Part shown: positions 16,175 through 25,168 of the stretch, piece after piece | How the letters are laid out: each line of letters opens with the position of its first letter | How positions within the stretch are numbered: the first letter of the stretch is position 1 | Source of the DNA: Algoriphagus aquaeductus | GTDB lineage: Bacteria > Bacteroidota > Bacteroidia > Cytophagales > Cyclobacteriaceae | DNA length: 64,000 bases | Assembly: GCF_003253485.1 (NCBI RefSeq) | Contig: NZ_QKTX01000001.1 | Coordinates: forward strand, 124,001-188,000 | Direction: 5' to 3' | Made by a program: the position numbers and the translations under genes | The notes under the pieces: generated by a model | What the model saw: only the letters and a program-made list of their open reading frames with translations | Databases searched by the model: none | Told to the model about the DNA's origin: nothing

Positions 16175-16827
16175 TGAAATCTTTTTGGCTTTTTTCCTTC
16201 ATTTTGATTGCAACCCTTGAGGTGAGTTTTGCCCAAACCAATGTGGCTCTTCTCCACCAGCTGGTTGAGGAGTCCAAGTCTGAATACAACCTTCAAAAAC
16301 AGGCGAAGGAAAATCAGGGAAGGAACGCGGTCAACGAGGAGGTCAATACCAATTTGCTCAAGTCAGTGAAGGAGAAATACCGAGCCGTTCAAGACAGATT
16401 CGCCAAACTCTCGATAGTTATCGATGCTTTTGGAATTGGTGCTGCGGCTGAGCCCTTGGTCAACTCCATTATTGATAACCAACAGCAAATTGTTTTCTAC
16501 TGTAGCCAAAATCCTGATTTAGTAATTTTTGCGCTAGAGACTGAAAAGGTTTTCGTCGAAAGATCCTATTCACTTTTGAATTACCTCTTTGGCCTTTCGG
16601 CAAGTATCGGAGTGGTCAACCAGATGAAAGTTTCGGAAAGAAGAATCCTTTTCGGGCACATTCTGGATGAGCTGAGGGAGATCAACGGACTTTCCTATAC
16701 CGTTTCCAAATCACTTCAACACTATCTGGAAAGGAAGCGAGGAGCCAATCCTTACCTACAATATGTGGCAACGGAAATGGCTTTGGTAGAAGAAATCATT
16801 CAAAACGCCAAAACCCTAACCCGATGA
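16171..16827 (+). CDS. Periplasmic transfer protein, paralogue B of three
   Basis: 218 residues with a signal peptide (FWLFSFILIATLEVSFAQTN). It shares the layout of its neighbours: a helical repeat followed by NPDLVIFALETEKVFVERSY and a C-terminus NPYLQYVATEMALVEEIIQN ending KTLTR. It is the most divergent of the three, with little identity outside the NP(D/A/I)L core and the KTL ending. It was probably produced by an old duplication and then specialised. It is translationally coupled on both sides by 4-bp overlaps. Confidence 0.65.
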   Translation: MMKSFWLFSFILIATLEVSFAQTNVALLHQLVEESKSEYNLQKQAKENQGRNAVNEEVNTNLLKSVKEKYRAVQDRFAKLSIVIDAFGIGAAAEPLVNSIIDNQQQIVFYCSQNPDLVIFALETEKVFVERSYSLLNYLFGLSASIGVVNQMKVSERRILFGHILDELREINGLSYTVSKSLQHYLERKRGANPYLQYVATEMALVEEIIQNAKTLTR

Positions 16828-17486
16828 AGAATCTCCTTTTTCTATTTATGTGTTTCGTGGCTGTTGAATCTTATGCCCAGACAGTGGTATTTGACAAAGC
16901 CCATTTTTCGATTGTCAATGCCAATGCAGCCGTAAGAAATGCCAGTGAAATAGGATATCACCAAACCTTGAATATCATCAGGCAAAACACCGATGATATC
17001 ATTCTCAATTCATCCAGCCTGGCACTGGTTCAAACCATGATTGTCAACTCCCTAACCCAAATCAATGAAGGGTTCAAGGATGCAATTCAGGTGAGGATGA
17101 TCGCTGAGACGGTCTTGGATATCAGTACCATTTCCGCAGAGGCTTTCCGGTTGGCGGGCGATAATCCCATCCTTTTTCTTTTTGTGGAAGAGTACACGGC
17201 TCAGGCCAAAAAACGAAGTCTCAATCTGGCCACGGAAGTTTCTTCCCTGATTCTCAATGAAGGAGATAACCTCCTGATGAATTACAATGTCCGGGATGAG
17301 CTCCTTGATTCGGTTCAGAAGGAATTACGGGTAATTCTTGCCTTGGTACTGGCCGCAAAAAACAGCATCTACTGGGCTAAGACCAATGGGATAATTCGAT
17401 CTCTCAATCCCTATCAAGCTTATATCAATCGTGATTTGGGATTGATCAATGAAATCATCATCAAACAGAAAATCCTTACCCGATGA
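16824..17486 (+). CDS. Periplasmic transfer protein, paralogue C of three
   Basis: 220 residues with a signal peptide (FLFMCFVAVESYAQTV). It is visibly closer to paralogue A than to B. It has DNPILFLFVEEYTAQAKKRS against A's ENPALLLFAERNATLFQQRA, KTNGIIRSLNPYQAYINRDL against A's AQMKGFVRALNPFQGYINVD, and LATEVSSLILNEGDNLLM against A's LALEVSSFVLKGGENNLM. This indicates a later duplication of A, with B between them. It is coupled by a 4-bp overlap to the next gene. Confidence 0.65.
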   Translation: MKNLLFLFMCFVAVESYAQTVVFDKAHFSIVNANAAVRNASEIGYHQTLNIIRQNTDDIILNSSSLALVQTMIVNSLTQINEGFKDAIQVRMIAETVLDISTISAEAFRLAGDNPILFLFVEEYTAQAKKRSLNLATEVSSLILNEGDNLLMNYNVRDELLDSVQKELRVILALVLAAKNSIYWAKTNGIIRSLNPYQAYINRDLGLINEIIIKQKILTR

Positions 17487-18265
17487 AGCTACCACTCTCA
17501 TTTTTGATCCTTTTTTCTGTTTGTATTCTCAGTTACGGACAGACTCCCATCCACGATAGAGCGATTGTCGCTCAGCAGGAAAGGATGGTCTTTAAGCAAT
17601 GGGATAAGGATAAATTCTTTCCCGAACCCAACAGGTTTCTTGGAATCCCAACGAATCCGATTTGGTATATCACTTGGGGTTTGCATCCCAATTACCCGGA
17701 TCTGGACAGAAGGCCTTTGTCTCCAAGGGGAGAACAAACTCAAAGGCTGGGATTGGCAGCGGCCATGCAGATTTCATCCAACTACTACAAGCAGCACTCT
17801 GATACGGTCAAGAACTTGGCAACAGCGGAGATGGCCCGCATTTCAGGTGCTTTTTCATCAGCTGATCCGCTTTTCCAATTCTATTATAAGCGAGAGCTGA
17901 AGCCTTTGGAAAATCCTGAAGCTTCAGCTTTTCAGGGTGTTCCTGCGGAAGTAATAAAGTACATGACTGATCATGGGGCATACCAATGGTATTTAAACAA
18001 CATGGCTTCGCTTTCAGAGCGATTTGAGTTTGCCAAAAGCCTGGATATGGAAAGAGGGCAACGAATTCTGATGTATCACAGAATCATGCTTGAAATGAGG
18101 GATGTCCTTAAAAAGTGGCAATACAAGCTGGATATGTCTTCCAATATGCTTGCCTTCCGAAAGTTGAACCAGCGAAAAATCAGCGGTGAGATTATCCTTT
18201 CAGATCCAAAAAGCGAGGAGGAGAGAGCCAAGAAAATTGCTAACCAAACCCAAGTGATAAGATGA
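17483..18265 (+). CDS. Exported transfer-operon protein of unknown family
   Basis: 260 residues with a signal peptide (FLILFSVCILSYGQTP). The mature protein begins with tryptophan-rich sequence (FLGIPTNPIWYITWGLHPNY) and continues with helical stretches (TVKNLATAEMARISGAFSSA, RILMYHRIMLEMRDVLKKWQ). I do not recognise a family. Genes of this size lie just before traJ in related operons and overlap traJ by 4 bp, so a structural role in the periplasmic part of the channel is plausible. Confidence 0.6.
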   Translation: MKLPLSFLILFSVCILSYGQTPIHDRAIVAQQERMVFKQWDKDKFFPEPNRFLGIPTNPIWYITWGLHPNYPDLDRRPLSPRGEQTQRLGLAAAMQISSNYYKQHSDTVKNLATAEMARISGAFSSADPLFQFYYKRELKPLENPEASAFQGVPAEVIKYMTDHGAYQWYLNNMASLSERFEFAKSLDMERGQRILMYHRIMLEMRDVLKKWQYKLDMSSNMLAFRKLNQRKISGEIILSDPKSEEERAKKIANQTQVIR

Positions 18266-19416
18266 AAAGACTGACCACAGGACTATCTATTTTCCTTGGG
18301 ATATCCATCTCCGGATTTGCACAATCGGCCAACCATGACCAGTACAAGGAGACCATAAGCTATTTGCAGGGAAACAGTATTTACGACCGAGGAGTGATGA
18401 CATTCTTTGAAGAAATGAGGGATTATGGCTTTGCTCACTCCGATCCTTTCATGAGAGATGCCCAGACCTTGGCCTGTATTTTCATGTTGATTTTTTTCAG
18501 TCTGAAATGCTACGAAATGATGGCAGGAGACAAGAAGCTTGAAATTATGCCCCTTCTGAGGCCATTTGCTTTGGTGATTCTTCTGATGTGGTGGCCAATT
18601 TTCTGCCAGATCATCGCTTTTCCTACCGATTTGATCGCCGCCAAAACCGAAGCGCTTTTCGGGACTCAAAACGATATCAATAATGGATTGCGGCTTGACC
18701 GGGCGGCCTACATGATCGAGATGGCCGATCAGCTGGTGGAATATCAGGCAATGACCGAGATGGCATCTGAACAGGCGCAGGAATCAGATAAAGATTTGGG
18801 GACAGTGATTGTGGATGGGGTAAAAGGATTTTTCTCTGATCAAATTCTAGCTCCAATTGTCCAAATGAGGATTAGGATGCAAACCAGCCTTCAGCTGCTT
18901 GCTACCCAAATCATCGAATTGGTGGCTATCTGGATTCTGAGGGTGTGTGTCTATATCATTTTCATGTTGCAGATCATCTACTCCACGGTCTTAGTGATAC
19001 TTGGGCCATTTTCAGTGGTGGCGAGTATTCTTCCTGCCTTTCGGGATGCGTTCACGACTTGGATAGCCAGGTTCGTTTCGGTTAACCTCTATGTAGGAAT
19101 AGCCTATTTGATTCTCTACATCACAGGAAGACTTCAGCAATACGCCTTGGAGGTCGAAATTGACAAGTACGAGTACTTGCTTTCAACCGGTGGGGGAGCG
19201 GATCGACTTGAAAAAATGGCTTGGCTGGCATCTAATGGCTTTTTGAGTTTCGGGCTGGTGATTGTAGCATTTTTTGTCAGTGCCATTGCCATTACTACCG
19301 TGCCCTCGATTTCCACTTGGATCATTTCTACTTCAGGAATATCCTCGGCAGCAACCACCGCCGGAAGGATGGGGACTTCTGCTTCAAAATCAATTTCAAG
19401 AGCTAAACTAATCTAA
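18262..19416 (+). CDS. traJ: TraJ, VirB6-like polytopic channel protein
   Basis: 384 residues with a signal peptide (SIFLGISISGFAQSAN), then at least six membrane segments: CIFMLIFFSLKCYEMM, FALVILLMWWPIFCQIIAF, AIWILRVCVYIIFMLQIIY, VLVILGPFSVVASILPAF, YVGIAYLILYITG and GLVIVAFFVSAIAITTVP. Clustered membrane segments and the LGPFSVVASILP stretch are typical of TraJ/VirB6. The C-terminal tail is Ser/Thr/Ala-rich (SSAATTAGRMGTSASKSISR). It forms part of the inner-membrane channel, and traK follows after 2 bp. Confidence 0.88.
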   Translation: MKRLTTGLSIFLGISISGFAQSANHDQYKETISYLQGNSIYDRGVMTFFEEMRDYGFAHSDPFMRDAQTLACIFMLIFFSLKCYEMMAGDKKLEIMPLLRPFALVILLMWWPIFCQIIAFPTDLIAAKTEALFGTQNDINNGLRLDRAAYMIEMADQLVEYQAMTEMASEQAQESDKDLGTVIVDGVKGFFSDQILAPIVQMRIRMQTSLQLLATQIIELVAIWILRVCVYIIFMLQIIYSTVLVILGPFSVVASILPAFRDAFTTWIARFVSVNLYVGIAYLILYITGRLQQYALEVEIDKYEYLLSTGGGADRLEKMAWLASNGFLSFGLVIVAFFVSAIAITTVPSISTWIISTSGISSAATTAGRMGTSASKSISRAKLI

Positions 19417-19418
19417 CC

Positions 19419-20027
19419 ATGATCATCCAAAATATTGAGTCGAAAATCAGATTGGCAACTGTTCTTTCCTTGGGAAGCCTGATTACCTCAATCATTATCT
19501 GCGGTTTTGTTTCGGTTTATGCCTATAAACAGGTAGCCAATGCTAGGCAGTCCATTTATATCCTGGACAATGATATCCCAATTTTGGCCAAGCAGGCCAA
19601 TATGCAAATGAACAGGCCAGCTGAGTACAAAGCAGCCGTGGACTTATTCCATAGCCTTTTTTTCAACCTGACTCCTGACGATAAGCACATTGAATACCAA
19701 ATGAGCAGGGCTATGTACTTCGTGGATGAGACCGGAGTCGGCCAATACAATAACCTGAAAGAAAAGGGCTACTTCAATTCCATCCTTTCCTCAAGTTCGG
19801 TGCTGTCTATCCAGACGGATTCCATTGTCTTGGATCAGAATAGGTTCAGGTATTACGGCAAGCAAAAGATTGATCGAAGAAGCGCCACAATCACCCGATC
19901 GATCATCACTGAAGGTGAATTGATCGATATCCCGAGAAGTGAAAATAACAGCCACGGGGTATTGATCACGAATTGGAAAACCATTGAAAATAAAGATCTG
20001 AGCAATGTTTCGAAAAACACCTTTTAA
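19419..20027 (+). CDS. traK: TraK, VirB8-like assembly protein
   Basis: 202 residues: a short cytoplasmic tail, one membrane segment (VLSLGSLITSIIICGFVSVY) and a periplasmic domain. The centre (RPAEYKAAVDLFHSLFFNLTPDDKHIEYQM, quoted only in part: AAVDLFHSLFFNLTPDD) is characteristic of Bacteroidota TraK. VirB8 proteins nucleate channel assembly in the inner membrane. The end overlaps the next gene by 23 bp. Confidence 0.88.
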   Translation: MIIQNIESKIRLATVLSLGSLITSIIICGFVSVYAYKQVANARQSIYILDNDIPILAKQANMQMNRPAEYKAAVDLFHSLFFNLTPDDKHIEYQMSRAMYFVDETGVGQYNNLKEKGYFNSILSSSSVLSIQTDSIVLDQNRFRYYGKQKIDRRSATITRSIITEGELIDIPRSENNSHGVLITNWKTIENKDLSNVSKNTF

Positions 20028-20400
20028 GGATCGGGAAACTACCATTTTCCAAGAGCTGAAAAATGAGCTTTATCCTCACCTGGTTGGGGTAAATGGCCAG
20101 ATGAAAGGCTTGATGGATCGTCATGCCAAAATCATTTTTTGTGTCATGCTCCTTCTCATCGTAGCCTCTTTTATCCTGACCTTTTTTGTGCTGAAGCCAA
20201 AGCCAGAGAATCAGGCTGAAAACTTGAAAAAAGAGTTGAAGGCCATCCCAGGAGAGCTGTCAGGCGAATTTTCAGCCTTGCAGGATTTGACTCTGAGAGC
20301 TGCGAAAATGGCGGAATTAAAGACTGAAATCGAACGGATTATCGCTCAGGATTCCATTTCAAAGACGGATTCAGCCTATCTGGAAAAAGCAATTGAGTAA
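20005..20400 (+). CDS. TraL-like single-pass membrane protein
   Basis: 131 residues with one membrane segment at about 46-67 (IIFCVMLLLIVASFILTFFV), a basic N-terminus and a charged, helical periplasmic tail (LKKELKAIPGELSGEFSALQ). The position between traK and traM matches TraL. The alternative internal start is not needed, since ATG 20005 overlaps traK as is normal here. The role is unknown; it is probably a small inner-membrane component. Confidence 0.6.
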   Translation: MFRKTPFKDRETTIFQELKNELYPHLVGVNGQMKGLMDRHAKIIFCVMLLLIVASFILTFFVLKPKPENQAENLKKELKAIPGELSGEFSALQDLTLRAAKMAELKTEIERIIAQDSISKTDSAYLEKAIE

Positions 20401-20425
20401 CTGCAATACTTTAACAACCACTCCC

Positions 20426-21649
20426 ATGAAAATTGACTTCAAACAACCCAAATACATCCTGCCGATTATCATGCTCCCGTTTTTGTGCTTGCTGTTTTAC
20501 GGCTATAAATCCTTCAGCAAAGACGGTCCGGCTGAGCCTGTTCAGGGGCTTAGTGGAATCCAATCCGAGATTGGCAAGGTATCGGAACAGATCCAGAAAA
20601 AACCGCTTGATTCCAAACTCGATGCTTCCAGGGAAACCTATAAAAGGGCAAATGATGGATACACGGCTATCAAAGGCTTGGAGCTCGAGGTAGAAGAATC
20701 CAGCCAAATTAAAACGCTGTATAACGAGGAAGAAAAAAGGCTGCTGGATTCCATAGATAACGCTTTAAAAAGCGCAGGTCTGTACTCGGAAAAACCCGAT
20801 GCAGGGAATCCGATTCCAACTGTTTTGCCACAACCTACCAGACAGCAAAGCTTTTCCAAGGAAGATGAAGAATTGCTGAATGCCATCAATCAATTGGAAG
20901 GGAAAAAGACCCAAGTTCCCGCCAACAGATACGAAGATCCCATGGATCTATTCAAAGCTCAAATGGCTGTGATAGACTCCATTTCCAAAGCGAATGATCC
21001 GGCTTATCAAGAGCTACAGCAAAAAGAAAAGGAGAGTCAACCCGTAGCAAATGAGACCGAAAACGTGGTTTATCGAGTCCACAAGTCAGAGGGGGCATCG
21101 ACCTTATTCAATACCGTCACCAGAGAAAAAAAAGGGAAGTTCATCGAGGCAATCATTGACCAGGAAATCAAGAGCGGTACCCTTGGAGCCAGATTGAGAA
21201 TTCGACTTTTGGACGATATCCTGATTGGAAATGCTATGGTGAGAAGAGGCACTTATCTCTATGCTTTGATTTCCGGATATGAAGCGCAGCGGGTGAAGCT
21301 GACCATTTCTTCGGTCATGATCAATGACCAAATCTTTCCGATTAAGCTCTCCATTTATGACGTGGACGGGATGGAAGGGCTGTATGTTCCGGCCAGTGCC
21401 TTCCGGGAATTTTCCAAAGAACTCGGAGGAAATACCACCGGAGGAATGAATCTTACCATGCAGCAAAACTCAGATGCCTTGAGCCAACTGTATATGTCTG
21501 CACTCCAACGAATGTTCACTTCAACTTCCCAGGCTGTTTCTAAATCCATCAAAAAGAACAAGGCCAATATCAAGTATGGCACTTCAGTCTATCTGATCGA
21601 TACCAACGAATTGCAGGAAAACGGAAAAATGATCCAAAATCAAAACTGA
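20426..21649 (+). CDS. traM: TraM, VirB10-like conjugative transposon protein
   Basis: About 407 residues from the ATG at 20426; the frame opens at 20393, but the extra residues precede the KQPKYILPIIMLPFLCLLFY membrane anchor without adding a domain. A long helical linker follows (KRANDGYTAIKGLELEVEES). The conserved C-terminal TraM domain holds IIDQEIKSGTLGARLRIRLL, GNAMVRRGTYLYALISGYE and PIKLSIYDVDGMEGLYVPAS. It bridges the inner and outer membrane parts of the secretion channel. traN follows after 6 bp. Confidence 0.9.
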   Translation: MKIDFKQPKYILPIIMLPFLCLLFYGYKSFSKDGPAEPVQGLSGIQSEIGKVSEQIQKKPLDSKLDASRETYKRANDGYTAIKGLELEVEESSQIKTLYNEEEKRLLDSIDNALKSAGLYSEKPDAGNPIPTVLPQPTRQQSFSKEDEELLNAINQLEGKKTQVPANRYEDPMDLFKAQMAVIDSISKANDPAYQELQQKEKESQPVANETENVVYRVHKSEGASTLFNTVTREKKGKFIEAIIDQEIKSGTLGARLRIRLLDDILIGNAMVRRGTYLYALISGYEAQRVKLTISSVMINDQIFPIKLSIYDVDGMEGLYVPASAFREFSKELGGNTTGGMNLTMQQNSDALSQLYMSALQRMFTSTSQAVSKSIKKNKANIKYGTSVYLIDTNELQENGKMIQNQN

Positions 21650-21655
21650 CCTACC

Positions 21656-22492
21656 ATGAGACAAAAGATTATAACCCTTATCCTTTGGGCGATATCCGTT
21701 TCGGCCTACGCACAGCAAAACGGAACGCTGCTGAAAAGCCAACTTCCCAAGATCTACATCGACGAGGAAATCTCTCTACACTTTCTTTCTCCCGAACCTA
21801 TCCAATACGTGGATATCTCGACCGACAATATGATCGGGGATATTCCTTTGGAGAGTGTATTTCGGGTAAAAGCAATCCGAGACAGTGTTTCCAACCTTAA
21901 TGGATACAATAAGTCTTTGGGAGTGGTTACCATTGTCGGGCAGAAATTCATCGCGCAGTATGATTTATGGTATGCCCATGATGAGCGACAGCTGAAAACT
22001 CAAATCGAAATTCTTCCTATCCACACCAGTCCCTTGGAGGTTGGTAAAATCCCCATGAGCGACCAAGAACTTCGGTATTTTTCGATAGAGGCATTTAAAA
22101 GGAAAAAGAAGGACAAGATCACCAAAAGCAGCCAGTATGGGATTTCCGGTCAGGTGAACAGGATTTACACGGTAGACGATTACATCTTTTTGGACATCTC
22201 CTTTACCAACAAGACCAATCTCAAATTTGATCTGGACCAGTTGAGGTTTAAGATCGAGGACAAACGAATTGTTAAAGAAACCAATGTCCAATCCATTGAG
22301 ATAGAACCGGAATACCAGCTTTTCACCCCGCAAAGCTTTGATAAGAAATACCGCAATATCTACGTGTTCAAAAAATTCACCTTCCCCAATTCAAAGGTGT
22401 TCACCATCGAGCTTTCGGAGACCCAGATCAGCGGAAGGACGCTTTCCTTGGAGATCAAGTACGCAGACCTTTTGGCGGCAGACACACTTTAA
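21656..22492 (+). CDS. traN: TraN (DUF4138), VirB9-like protein
   Basis: 278 residues with a signal peptide (ILWAISVSAYAQQNG). The beta-rich mature protein has the DUF4138 landmarks HFLSPEPIQYVDISTDNMIG near the start and the C-terminal YRNIYVFKKFTFPNSKVFTI. Family proteins sit at the outer membrane and contact TraM. It ends the core TraE-TraN block; the coupling protein gene follows after 32 bp. No TraO, TraP or TraQ homologue is seen in the window. Confidence 0.88.
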   Translation: MRQKIITLILWAISVSAYAQQNGTLLKSQLPKIYIDEEISLHFLSPEPIQYVDISTDNMIGDIPLESVFRVKAIRDSVSNLNGYNKSLGVVTIVGQKFIAQYDLWYAHDERQLKTQIEILPIHTSPLEVGKIPMSDQELRYFSIEAFKRKKKDKITKSSQYGISGQVNRIYTVDDYIFLDISFTNKTNLKFDLDQLRFKIEDKRIVKETNVQSIEIEPEYQLFTPQSFDKKYRNIYVFKKFTFPNSKVFTIELSETQISGRTLSLEIKYADLLAADTL

Positions 22493-22524
22493 AAATGATT
22501 TTTCCTCTCAATTAATTCCTTGCC

Positions 22525-24516
22525 ATGAATGAGAAAAGAGAATTAAAAAGCCTTCACGCGACCTTTCAATTCATTGTCTACCTGATGGTGTTTCTGGACA
22601 TTCTGATGTTTGTCTACGCCCCACAGTTGTTGGCCATGGATGGGGTAGGAAGGTTTCTTTTTCCTCTTTTCGAAAAGCTACAAAACCTGAAGATTTACAG
22701 TAATGTGCTTCTTGGAAAAGTGGCCATTTTGATAGCAATTTGCCTTTCAGCTATCGGGACAGTGGCCAGAAAGAACCTGGATTTAAACCCGAGAAATCAG
22801 ATCATTTTTCCCTTGACAATCGGCCTGATTTTATTCTTTGGATCGATCTATCTCTACACGCTGGAAGATTCATTTTTGGTGATGGATTTCACTTCCATTC
22901 AAGACCTAGGGTATAGCCTATCTTTATTTCTTGGGGCTGTTTTGATCCATACCTCCTTGGACAATGTATCGAAACTGATCAAATCGGGTCTGGGAAAGGA
23001 TGAGTGGAATATCGAAGGAGAGTCCTTCATGCAAGACACCAAAAAAATCGAAAACCCCTATTCTGTCAACATTCCCATGAAATTCTATTTCAGGGGAAAA
23101 GTCCGAAAAGGTTGGATCAATTTGGTCAATCCATTCCGAGGAACTTTTGTGATCGGAACCCCGGGTTCCGGGAAGTCCTTTGGAGTGATCAATCCTTTTA
23201 TCCGACAGATGATTGGCAAGGGATTTACTATGTGTCTTTACGATTTTAAGTTTCCTGACTTGGCTCAGATTGCCTATTTCCACTATCTGAAAGCTCAGGA
23301 CAAAAAGGCAAATCCATATTTCAAATTCCATGTGATCAATCTGGATGAGGTAGAATATTCCAGGAGGATCAATCCGATCAACAGAAGGTATTTGAAGACA
23401 GTGGCCAATGCTTCTGAAACCGCAGAGGCTATTTTTCAATCCCTTCAAAAATCCGATTCCACAGGAGGAGCAGACAAGTTTTTCGAGCAATCGGCCATCA
23501 ACTTTCTCTCTGCCTGTATCTTTTTTGTGTCTCGATATGAGGAAGGCAAATATTCTACCTTCGCTCATGTGCTGGATTTCCTGAACAGGGACTACGAGGA
23601 TATTTTTAACTGTCTGACCAAATATCCTGAACTCAGATCCATGGTATCTCCCTTCCGAAGCGCCTTTGAAAAGAAGGTTTACAAACAGCTGGAAGGGCAG
23701 GTCGGTACTCTGAAGATTTTCCTTTCAAGGCTCAATACCAAAGAAACCGCTTGGGTCTTCAGTGGGGATGATTTCGACCTTAAAATTTCGGATCCCAATT
23801 CTCCATCCATTCTGGTTCTTGCAAACAGTACCGAAACGCAGAGTATCACGGGTACTTGCTATTCGGTGATCATTAACCGGTTGACCCGATTGATCAATAC
23901 CAAAGGGAATCTGCCGACTGCCTTGATAGCGGATGAAGCGCCGACTTTTTACATCCATAAAATCGAAAACCTGATTTCTACAGCCCGAAGTAATAAAGTA
24001 GCGGTCTTGCTCGGCTTGCAGGAATTACCTCAATTAAATCAGCTTCAGGGAAAGGATACGGCATCGACCATGACCTCGGTGATCGGAAATGTGCTTTGTG
24101 GTTCAGTTCGCCATAAGGACACGCTGTCTTGGTTGGAAATGATGTTTGGAAAGCGAAAGCAGCTGGGGCAAAGCGTTTCGATTGATCGGGATAAAACCTC
24201 GATTTCATACAGTGAGCGATACGATCCACTGATTCCTGCGGGAAAAATTGCCTCCATGCATACCGGGGAAATTGCGGGAATTATTGCCACGGAAGGAACT
24301 CAGTTTGATGGGAAATACAAGACATCTAATGTCCATTGTCGCGTCAATCACGATATGAGGGAGATCAGGCTGGAGGAAAACTCCTATCGAAGCACTCCGA
24401 AATTCTATGATTTCAAAGGGAAAAAGGAAGAGATCTTGACCAAGCACTTTGAGAAAATCCACCGACAGGTTACTGAGATTATTGAAAAGCACCGGGAAAT
24501 GGCAATCCTAGATTAA
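22525..24516 (+). CDS. Type IV coupling protein (MobC/TraG-VirD4 type)
   Basis: A 663-residue coupling protein that would deliver the relaxase-DNA complex to the channel. Four N-terminal membrane segments (such as FIVYLMVFLDILMFVYAPQL and VAILIAICLSAIGTVA) precede the P-loop FVIGTPGSGKSFGVI at about 205-220 and the Walker B TALIADEAPTFYIHKI near 463-477. The TraM-binding/YWP-type region SVIGNVLCGSVRHKDTLSW follows. In Bacteroidota this protein is named MobC and is encoded next to the relaxase; here it sits at the end of the tra block. Confidence 0.88.
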   Translation: MNEKRELKSLHATFQFIVYLMVFLDILMFVYAPQLLAMDGVGRFLFPLFEKLQNLKIYSNVLLGKVAILIAICLSAIGTVARKNLDLNPRNQIIFPLTIGLILFFGSIYLYTLEDSFLVMDFTSIQDLGYSLSLFLGAVLIHTSLDNVSKLIKSGLGKDEWNIEGESFMQDTKKIENPYSVNIPMKFYFRGKVRKGWINLVNPFRGTFVIGTPGSGKSFGVINPFIRQMIGKGFTMCLYDFKFPDLAQIAYFHYLKAQDKKANPYFKFHVINLDEVEYSRRINPINRRYLKTVANASETAEAIFQSLQKSDSTGGADKFFEQSAINFLSACIFFVSRYEEGKYSTFAHVLDFLNRDYEDIFNCLTKYPELRSMVSPFRSAFEKKVYKQLEGQVGTLKIFLSRLNTKETAWVFSGDDFDLKISDPNSPSILVLANSTETQSITGTCYSVIINRLTRLINTKGNLPTALIADEAPTFYIHKIENLISTARSNKVAVLLGLQELPQLNQLQGKDTASTMTSVIGNVLCGSVRHKDTLSWLEMMFGKRKQLGQSVSIDRDKTSISYSERYDPLIPAGKIASMHTGEIAGIIATEGTQFDGKYKTSNVHCRVNHDMREIRLEENSYRSTPKFYDFKGKKEEILTKHFEKIHRQVTEIIEKHREMAILD

Positions 24517-24528
24517 GTCATTGAAATC

Positions 24529-25158
24529 ATGCAAAGGAACCTATCGATTATACTTCTTCTTTTTGCTCACCAGGCATTTCCTCAATTCAATTCCATTGAA
24601 TTTCGAAAGGAAATGACTTCAGTGAACGTGATCAGGTCCGCTGAATTCAAGCAAGAAGCGAAAGGGTCTGAAATTCCTCCTTTGTCCCAACAGGAACTAG
24701 CCGTGGAACATGGGGAGGAGCTATTGTTGGCATCCCTTCCCTTAGAGGATTTTTTTCTGACTTCAGAGTTTGGCTACCGCTCCGATCCATTCTCCGGAAA
24801 AACGAAATTTCATGGGGGAATCGATCTAAAAACCAAGCGTTCAAAGGTGCTTTCCATGCTTCATGGAACTGTGGTTTCGGTGGGCAACGATCCGCTTTTA
24901 GGAATTTTTGTCAAAGTCCAACACGGCAACTATGAATCGATTTACGGTCACCTTTCTCAATCCTTTGTAGCAAAGGGCGATCGTGTCTTACCGGGAACTA
25001 TCCTGGGGATTTCCGGAAGTACGGGAAGAGCTACTGGCGAACACCTTCACCTGAGCATTAAGAAGGGGAAGGAATACGTCAATCCAGTCTTATTCATTCA
25101 ATTGATTTCAATGCTATCGACTAAAGAAGAAGCAATCACTTATTTATCAAAACCGTAA
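24529..25158 (+). CDS. M23-family peptidoglycan endopeptidase
   Basis: 209 residues with a short signal-like N-terminus (IILLLFAHQAFPQFN). The LytM zinc site is present: FGYRSDPFSGKTKFHGGIDL (about 82-101) supplies the His and Asp, and TGEHLHLSIKKG (about 166-177) supplies the HxH. It would cut peptide cross-links so that the secretion channel can pass the cell wall, the task of lytic transglycosylases (VirB1) in other systems. It is co-transcribed after the coupling protein gene (12 bp). Confidence 0.85.
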   Translation: MQRNLSIILLLFAHQAFPQFNSIEFRKEMTSVNVIRSAEFKQEAKGSEIPPLSQQELAVEHGEELLLASLPLEDFFLTSEFGYRSDPFSGKTKFHGGIDLKTKRSKVLSMLHGTVVSVGNDPLLGIFVKVQHGNYESIYGHLSQSFVAKGDRVLPGTILGISGSTGRATGEHLHLSIKKGKEYVNPVLFIQLISMLSTKEEAITYLSKP

Positions 25159-25168
25159 AGCAAGCAAC

